Shown here: piece after piece, positions 59,163 through 64,000 of the stretch
How the letters are laid out: the number at the start of each line of letters is the position of its first letter
Numbering within the stretch: position 1 is the first letter of the stretch
NCBI RefSeq assembly: GCF_001184025.1
Contig: NZ_BBYG01000009.1
Location: 372,001 to 436,000 of the forward strand
From: Streptomyces maremycinicus
Lineage (GTDB): Bacteria > Actinomycetota > Actinomycetes > Streptomycetales > Streptomycetaceae
Reading direction: 5' to 3'
DNA length: 64,000 bases
The notes under the pieces: model-generated
Databases searched by the model: none
What the model was told of the DNA's origin: nothing
Seen by the model: the letters and a program-made list of their open reading frames with translations, nothing else
Translations under genes and position numbers: made by a program

Positions 59163-60505
59163 GACGAGTCTCCTTCCGTGTTCGAGGTGTCGGGTCGCCG
59201 TGAGGTGGCGAACCAGGATTCAGCAGCGGTCAGGCCGGTACCGGCGAAGCGCCAGTGCGAGAGGACGAGGACGGTGTCCGGGTCCGGGAGGGGGTGGCCG
59301 GCCAGGGCTGCGCGTTCGCGTGTGAGTGCTTCGTTGTGGTCGGCGCGTTCCTGGCGGAGGGCACCGAGGGTGACGGAGTACGCGCGGGACTTGGTGGAGA
59401 AGTGGCCGCGGAAGCCGAGCATGTGAGCCCACTTACGCAGCCGGAGTTCTTCGAGTTCCGGCAGCCCGCCGAGGTGCCAGCAGGTGAGGATCATCCGGCG
59501 GGCATGGTCGGTGACGTCCGTGCCGATCAGGTCGGTGATCGGGTTGCGGATCGGGCGGTCGATGGTGCCGGTCGCGCTCTCCGCTCCCTTGGTGGCGTAC
59601 TTGGCGATGTAGGCGGCGACGGCCCGGCTGGTCAAGTCGGTGGTTCCGGTGAAGTCGGCGGAGCGGATGGGGCGAATGTCGAGCTGCTTGCCGAAGCGGA
59701 AGGTGTGGGCGCGGCCGTCGAAGGTCGGGCCGGGAGTCTCGGCGAGCCGGACGGCCGAGCGGATCGCGTCGGCGAGGAGCTCTGTCGTGGCCCAGACGGG
59801 CGGAGAGTCCTCGGCACCCTCCGGGCCGTCGAGGCGGATCACGGCATGGAAGTGCACGGCTCCGCGTCGCTGGTACTCGGCGACCTTGGCGTACGAGAGC
59901 TTGAGGCAGTGGCGCAGTTCGGAGCGGGTGACGTTCGCGCGGGAGGCGATCTGTTGGCGCAGGTAGGTGGTGAAGCGGGCCCACAGGGCACCGGCGTGTG
60001 CGTTCCACAGGACGGCGTCGCGGTAGTCGTAGCGTTCCGGGTTGAGCGGGGCGCCGAGGGCGGGGTCATCGTCCGGGTGGAGGCGTCCGCAGCGGCAGCG
60101 ACCGCCGCCGGGCCGGTTGTGGACGGGACCGAAGGACGGGGCGGTGAAGGTGGCGAAGACGCGGGGGTGTTGGGCGACGGCCGGGCCGATCCCTTTGCCG
60201 CCGCTCAGGCCGGCCGTGACGAGGTGGTACGTGTCCTTGCGGTAGACCTCGGCGCAGGCGGCGCAGCGGGTCGCGCGACGGTTGTTGCAGCGGATGAGGA
60301 GCTGTCCGGCCGGAAGGTCGCGGTCGAGGACTTCGCGGACGACTTCGCCGGTTGCCGCGTGGACGTCGAGGCGGGACCCCTCCATCCGTACGGGCCGTTC
60401 GCAGCCACCGAGTCGCTGAACCTGGTGTGCGTAGGCGCTGAGGTCGCCGTGCTGGGCGAGGGCTGCCAACTGGCGGATCGCTCCGGTGGGAGCCTCGGGG
60501 CGCAT
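59138..60505 (-). CDS. repSA: replication initiator RepSA-like (rolling-circle, HUH)
   Basis: This 455-residue initiator shows an HUH motif His218-x-His220 (GAVHFHAVIRLDG) and a tyrosine motif (AAYIAKYATKGAES, Tyr299/Tyr303), plus Cys pairs at 73-84 and 137-139 (possible zinc). It nicks the excised element for rolling-circle replication, as in pSAM2. The ATG has AAGGAGG 10 bp upstream. Order repSA-xis-int is diagnostic of this element class. Confidence 0.92.
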   Translation of the reverse strand: MRPEAPTGAIRQLAALAQHGDLSAYAHQVQRLGGCERPVRMEGSRLDVHAATGEVVREVLDRDLPAGQLLIRCNNRRATRCAACAEVYRKDTYHLVTAGLSGGKGIGPAVAQHPRVFATFTAPSFGPVHNRPGGGRCRCGRLHPDDDPALGAPLNPERYDYRDAVLWNAHAGALWARFTTYLRQQIASRANVTRSELRHCLKLSYAKVAEYQRRGAVHFHAVIRLDGPEGAEDSPPVWATTELLADAIRSAVRLAETPGPTFDGRAHTFRFGKQLDIRPIRSADFTGTTDLTSRAVAAYIAKYATKGAESATGTIDRPIRNPITDLIGTDVTDHARRMILTCWHLGGLPELEELRLRKWAHMLGFRGHFSTKSRAYSVTLGALRQERADHNEALTRERAALAGHPLPDPDTVLVLSHWRFAGTGLTAAESWFATSRRPDTSNTEGDSSWTADETN

Positions 60506-60603
60506 GTGCGGGTGCCTCCTTGGGGCGGAAGTTCAGGACGGGCACCCCGGCCTGCGTAGGGGGCTAGACAGCATGGGCAGGCCGGGGTGCTGTGCAGATG
60601 AGG

Positions 60604-60903
60604 TCAGCGGCGGTCGCTCTTGAGGATCGAGCGGATGACGACGGCGCAGACGGCCACGGAAGCGGCAGTGATGGCCACGGCGAGGAGCATGGAGACCAGG
60701 ACCGCGCCGACGACCAGGACCAGGGCTCCCCCACCGGCGGCGAGGGTCAGCACGCTGCCCGGGGTGAGTTGGACCGCCGGTCGGGTGGCGGCGGGCGCCG
60801 CCGGAACCGGGGTCGGGGCATAGGCGGTGGGGTTGTAGACCGGCGGGGGCGTGGTGGCGGGCATCGGGGCGGTGTCCGGGCGGGGGTACTTGGGGGTGAA
60901 CAC
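60604..60903 (-). CDS. SpdD-like spread protein
   Basis: This ~99-residue protein begins FTPKYPRPDTAPMP, has a Pro/Ala-rich segment, then VQLTPGSVLTLAAGGGALVLVVGAVLVSMLLAVAITAASVAVCAVVIRS, one or two membrane helices. It matches SpdD-like proteins of pSAM2-type elements, involved in intramycelial spread of the element. GTG at 60903. Confidence 0.85.
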   Translation of the reverse strand: MFTPKYPRPDTAPMPATTPPPVYNPTAYAPTPVPAAPAATRPAVQLTPGSVLTLAAGGGALVLVVGAVLVSMLLAVAITAASVAVCAVVIRSILKSDRR

Positions 60904-60923
60904 GGGATGGTCCCTTCTGCGGG

Positions 60924-61079
60924 TCAGTCGAGGAGAGTGGCGACGGCGGGGGCGAGGACGCTGTTGGCGACGAGGTAGCCGCCGAGGAGGAGCAGAGCGA
61001 CCAGCCACCACGGCGGGCGGGCGAGCTGGATGCCGAGGACGGCGACGACGAGCACGGCGAACCAGAGCGGGATGGTCAT
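60924..61079 (-). CDS. small membrane protein of the element (51 aa)
   Basis: This 51-residue frame (starts MTIPLWFAVLVVAVLGIQLA) is almost entirely hydrophobic, with two helices separated by RPPWW. It lies in line with spdD and the transfer protein and is conserved in position in related elements as I recall. Too small for certainty. Confidence 0.65.
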   Translation of the reverse strand: MTIPLWFAVLVVAVLGIQLARPPWWLVALLLLGGYLVANSVLAPAVATLLD

Positions 61080-61094
61080 GGCAGCGGTCTCCTG

Positions 61095-61274
61095 TCAGGC
61101 CTTGCAGCGGTGGGTGCGGGCGGCGAGTTCGGCGGCGGCGCGGCTGTCGTACTCGGTGGAGAAGTCGCAGCGCGGGGCCGTGCAGGCCGCCAGGTGGCGG
61201 TTACGGCCGCGGGCGATGTACGAGGCGACCTGTACCGGGCCGATGCGGCGGACGTTGCGGAAGCGCGGGTTCAC
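61095..61274 (-). CDS. mobile element transfer protein (59 aa)
   Basis: This 59-residue basic protein (starts MNPRFRNVRRIGPVQVASY, ends ARTHRCKA) contains a CTAPRCDFSTEYDSRAAAE segment with Cys residues spaced for metal or nucleic-acid binding. It is the typical small transfer protein of AICEs. GTG at 61274. Confidence 0.8.
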   Translation of the reverse strand: MNPRFRNVRRIGPVQVASYIARGRNRHLAACTAPRCDFSTEYDSRAAAELAARTHRCKA

Positions 61275-61289
61275 GGGGTTCGCCCCTTC

Positions 61290-61991
61290 TCAGAGGTGAG
61301 CGGCGACAGAGGCCGTCATGGACGGGGGCAGGCCGAGCCGGGCGCGGACGTCGTCGGGGTCGGCGGCGAGGCCGGTCGTGGCGCGGTGTTGCTCGGCCAG
61401 GGCTTGGGCGCGGTCGATGAGGGCGGGCGGCAAGGTGACTGCCGGGGCTGCGGGAGCCGCGACCGGCGCGGACGGTGTGGGCGACTCCGTGTCGGGGTCC
61501 GGCTCGGCGACCGGTTTTGGAAGGGCGTCACGGTCGGGGGCGTCGACCACGGCCTGAACGGGGACCGGTTCACCGTCCGTCTCGGGGATCACGGCAACCG
61601 GCAGCGACTCGACGATGCGTGGTGCATGGGCGAGGAGGGTTCCGCCGAAGAAGGCGACGGCGGGCCAGCCGGCCACCACGACGCGGAGCGACGCGGGGAC
61701 GTCGTCCAGGTCAAGGAGCCCGGCAGTGGCGATGTTGGCCCCGAGGGATGCGGCCAGGGCAATCAGGAACCACAGCCGCGGTCCCCCGGCCTGCTGCCCG
61801 GCACGCTGCTGTTCCCGCATCCGACGCCAGGCCGCGACGAGCAGCAGGTCGACGGAGACGGGATAGGCCCATGCCTTCCAGCCGCCCTGTCCGGCCGCTT
61901 CGGCGAGGTCGTGAAGGTGCGAGAAGGACAAGGCACCCGCGATCACGGCCTGGACGATCACGGCGTCCACACGGGCCAACTGGGCACGCAT
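61290..61991 (-). CDS. DUF2637 membrane protein (SpdB-like)
   Basis: This 233-residue protein has a DUF2637 membrane region with ~4 helices in the first 125 residues (VQAVIAGALSFSHLHDLAEA, AWAYPVSVDLLLVAAWR, LWFLIALAASLGANI, VVAGWPAVAFFGG), then a Pro/Ala linker and a small helical C-terminal domain (RLGLPPSMTASVAAHL). Such proteins assist spread of conjugative elements. Confidence 0.85.
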   Translation of the reverse strand: MRAQLARVDAVIVQAVIAGALSFSHLHDLAEAAGQGGWKAWAYPVSVDLLLVAAWRRMREQQRAGQQAGGPRLWFLIALAASLGANIATAGLLDLDDVPASLRVVVAGWPAVAFFGGTLLAHAPRIVESLPVAVIPETDGEPVPVQAVVDAPDRDALPKPVAEPDPDTESPTPSAPVAAPAAPAVTLPPALIDRAQALAEQHRATTGLAADPDDVRARLGLPPSMTASVAAHL

Positions 61992-62078
61992 CGGCTCGGG
62001 TTCCTTTCTGTTCGAGGCATGGGAGGGGTAGGGAGTTGGCGCGAGGCGGTCGCGCCGACCGTGGGGAAGGTGGTGCGG

Positions 62079-63443
62079 CTACTCGGTCACCGGGCGGGCG
62101 GTAGGCACGCCGGCCGGGGCGAACGCCTTGGAGGACTCGACGGCGACGGCGGGCCGGAAGGAGTCGAGGCGGGGCAGTTCCGGCACCAGTGCCGACGTGT
62201 CACGGCAGACGGCCGCCGCCTCGTCGAGGGACAGGTGCGGTGAGCGGGCACGGGACCAGCCGCCGGAGGAGTCGCCGACGATCGCGACGCCGGGCCGTTC
62301 GGCCGGGATGGAGGTGGCGGCGAGGGCCGCCTCTGGAGAGATGTCGGCGAGCGCCATGTTCGCCGAGGATTCGTCGTTGACGCGGTGGCAGATGCGGCCG
62401 GTGAGCTGGGCACGGAGCATGGTCGCGCCCTTGCCGAGTTCGGAGCCGAAGCGCTGCCCGCACACTTCGAGGTAGATGCCGGCCGCACGGCCGAGCTGGG
62501 CGATACGGATCAGCTTGGTGACCATGGCGTCGCGTCGCTTCTCGTCGTCGCGGCTCGCGGCGAGGAAGAGTTCCGCGACCTCGTCGACGACGACCACGAC
62601 CGGCACCGGGCGCACCGCGTCCGGCAGCCCCCACACGTCCGAGGTGAGCACGGCATCCGGTCCCGCAGCGGACGACAGACCGATCAGACGGAACCGTGCC
62701 TCCATCTCTTCCAGCAGGACGTCAAGGAGTTCGTTCGCCCGGTCCGGAGTGTCGGCGAGCGCGGACAACCGGGGTGCGAACGGAGCCAGTTCCACGCCCC
62801 ATTTGCAGTCGACCCCGACAAGCACGACCCGTTGCCTGGCCAGGCCGCACACAAGGTTCCGCAGGTACACGGACTTGCCGGACTGCGTCGCGCCGAGGAT
62901 GAGTTCATGCGGCACGGCACGGAAGTCCCGCACGTACCACCGTCCGTCATCCCGAAGCGCCAGCGGAAGGGTGAGCGGCCCGCGCTGCTTCCACCGCCGT
63001 GCGGGCTGCACGTCGGAGAGAACGTCCCAGCCGATCAGGCGCAGTTCGAGCCAGCCCGGCTTGGTCGGACGGATGTGTACGGCGTGCGCGGCCCAGGCGT
63101 GGCGCAGCCGGTCGGCCGAAGCCATGAAGTCCTCGGGGGCCTGCCCTGTCGCCATGCGCAGCCGCATGACGAGCCCGGACCCGGTCGGCCACGGCAGCGA
63201 CCGCCGAGGCGGCACGGGGGCGGCTTCCCGTCCGATCATCCGGGCCGTGGCCCGACGAACGGCCGAGGCCGGGACCGTCAGACCGCACGCGTCCATCGTG
63301 GCCCGGTAGGTGGTGAGCACGCGCAGCGCGACGAACGGGTAGCCGACCAGCCACCAGAACGCGACCGGTGCGCGGCGGCGCAGAACCAGCAGGGCGGCCA
63401 GTGCCAGCAGGCACAGCGTCAGCGTCCATACGGTGTTGGTCAT
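62079..63443 (-). CDS. traSA: FtsK/SpoIIIE-type DNA translocase TraSA
   Basis: This 454-residue conjugative pump moves double-stranded DNA between hyphae. Two N-terminal membrane helices (~5-21, 27-43); Walker A GATQSGKS (184-191); Walker B PVVVVVDEVAEL near 280; a C-terminal segment ending in a polar tail, probably with DNA-recognition function. The ATG at 63443 is chosen; upstream frame overlaps the next gene. TraSA alone suffices for transfer in pSAM2. Confidence 0.92.
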   Translation of the reverse strand: MTNTVWTLTLCLLALAALLVLRRRAPVAFWWLVGYPFVALRVLTTYRATMDACGLTVPASAVRRATARMIGREAAPVPPRRSLPWPTGSGLVMRLRMATGQAPEDFMASADRLRHAWAAHAVHIRPTKPGWLELRLIGWDVLSDVQPARRWKQRGPLTLPLALRDDGRWYVRDFRAVPHELILGATQSGKSVYLRNLVCGLARQRVVLVGVDCKWGVELAPFAPRLSALADTPDRANELLDVLLEEMEARFRLIGLSSAAGPDAVLTSDVWGLPDAVRPVPVVVVVDEVAELFLAASRDDEKRRDAMVTKLIRIAQLGRAAGIYLEVCGQRFGSELGKGATMLRAQLTGRICHRVNDESSANMALADISPEAALAATSIPAERPGVAIVGDSSGGWSRARSPHLSLDEAAAVCRDTSALVPELPRLDSFRPAVAVESSKAFAPAGVPTARPVTE

Positions 63444-63448
63444 GGCGT

Positions 63449-63796
63449 TCAGCCCTGCACCGGAGCCGGAGCGTTGACCATGACCGCGTCCGCGCGGTAG
63501 GCGATGCCGTGACGCATCCGCCCGCCGAACTCGCTCTCCCACGGCCGAGCGATCAGGCCGGGCAGGATGACCGGAGCTCCCATCACCAGGCCTTCACCGA
63601 TGCCCTTCTCGGGAACGGTGACCTTGATCATGTCCGAACCGCCGGCCGCGATGAACACCAGCTCCAGCACCATGAGCCGGTCGTTGGTCACCGGGTCGAC
63701 AGCGATCTCACCGGTCTGACGGTCCTTCACCTTGACCTCGGGCAGCTTGGTGACGAGGAGCGTCGCGGCCGAGACGTCTACGGGGATGACACGCAT
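63449..63796 (-). CDS. SCO3933 family regulatory-type protein
   Basis: This 115-residue protein (starts MRVIPVDVSAATLLVTKLP; contains KDRQTGEIAVDPVTNDRLMVLELVF, RPWESEFGGRMRHGIAYRADAV) matches a family located directly upstream of tra in AICEs. No known DNA-binding motif is seen; role unproved. It starts 5 bp before traSA and is preceded by three operator-like repeats. Confidence 0.8.
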   Translation of the reverse strand: MRVIPVDVSAATLLVTKLPEVKVKDRQTGEIAVDPVTNDRLMVLELVFIAAGGSDMIKVTVPEKGIGEGLVMGAPVILPGLIARPWESEFGGRMRHGIAYRADAVMVNAPAPVQG

Positions 63797-63851
63797 TTCG
63801 TGAACCTCACATGGTTGGCGGTGCGTTCACTCCGCACCGCTTGGGTTTGGA

Positions 63852-63947
63852 TACCCCCCTAGACATCAGAGGGGTGACCCGCCCGAACTGTCTAGGGGGG
63901 TTGACGACCACGTTAGACCGACGGACCGTCAACTGTCTAGGGGGGTA
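63852..63947. promoter_or_regulatory. three-copy operator TGTCTAGGGGGGT upstream of the tra operon
   Basis: The 13-bp core occurs inverted at 63853-63865 and direct at 63889-63901 and 63934-63946. The two direct copies share 16 bp (AACTGTCTAGGGGGGT) and are 45 bp apart. The inverted and last copies share TGTCTAGGGGGGTA exactly. In pSAM2-like elements the tra region is repressed by a GntR-type KorSA; its gene is not in the window. Confidence 0.75.
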
Positions 63948-64000
63948 TACGAAAGAGTCAGTCTGCACCCGAATACCAAGCGTCCGGTGACGTCAGCCAC

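Overview
The DNA is very GC-rich with strong third-position G/C bias, frequent GTG and TTG starts, and gene order typical of a Streptomyces chromosome: scy-filP, the atp operon, prfA-prmC, rho, hom-thrC-thrB and lysA. I judge it to be a Streptomyces core-chromosome segment, syntenic as far as I can recall with the S. coelicolor SCO5350-SCO5408 interval. From about 56.8 kb onward it carries an integrated conjugative element.

Layout: 0-4 kb holds two AIM24-family genes, a MarR regulator and an MFS exporter. 3.7-6.6 kb holds thiolase and meaB, with methylmalonyl-CoA epimerase divergent from them; a PduO-type cobalamin adenosyltransferase at 22.7 kb probably serves the same B12-dependent route. 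6.8-11.8 kb encodes the coiled-coil polarity proteins Scy and FilP. 11.9-16 kb holds two tandem paralogous ABC cassettes. 16-23.9 kb holds a small zinc-ribbon protein, a luciferase-like oxidoreductase, NucS (non-canonical mismatch repair), a membrane-anchored STAND-like ATPase and a STAS protein. 24-27.9 kb is chiS-chiR-chiC, with the chitinase promoter carrying the classical 12-bp direct repeats. 28.5-36.3 kb is the complete minus-strand atpIBEFHAGDC operon with a candidate Rex operator upstream. 36.6-43.2 kb is a minus-strand run of wecA/tagO-like, glyA, a phosphatase-fold protein lacking the catalytic Cys, threonylcarbamoyl-AMP synthase, prmC, prfA and rpmE. 43.4-46.5 kb holds an LCP cell-wall transferase and a secreted serine protease. 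46.6-55.4 kb holds rho, thrB, thrC, hom, lysA and an ArgRS-like protein (NrtL). 56.1 kb has a response regulator.

A tRNA-Arg(CCG) gene at 56772-56843 is the probable attachment site of an actinomycete integrative and conjugative element (AICE, pSAM2 type). Its minus-strand modules read int, xis, repSA, spdD-like, two tiny ORFs, a DUF2637 Spd-like protein, a TraSA/FtsK translocase and an SCO3933-like protein, with a triple repeat operator at the right edge. The other end of the element lies beyond the window.

The most unusual points are: a low-molecular-weight phosphatase with Ser in place of the catalytic Cys; a STAS antagonist with Ala at the phosphorylation site beside a membrane-tethered ATPase with an Arg in Walker A; a Rex-like site upstream of atpI; the element's three-copy 13-bp operator; a 19-bp minisatellite near nrtL; and several long perfect hairpins, some overlapping stop codons or coding ends. 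All coordinates, motifs and hairpins were read by eye; no database search was run.
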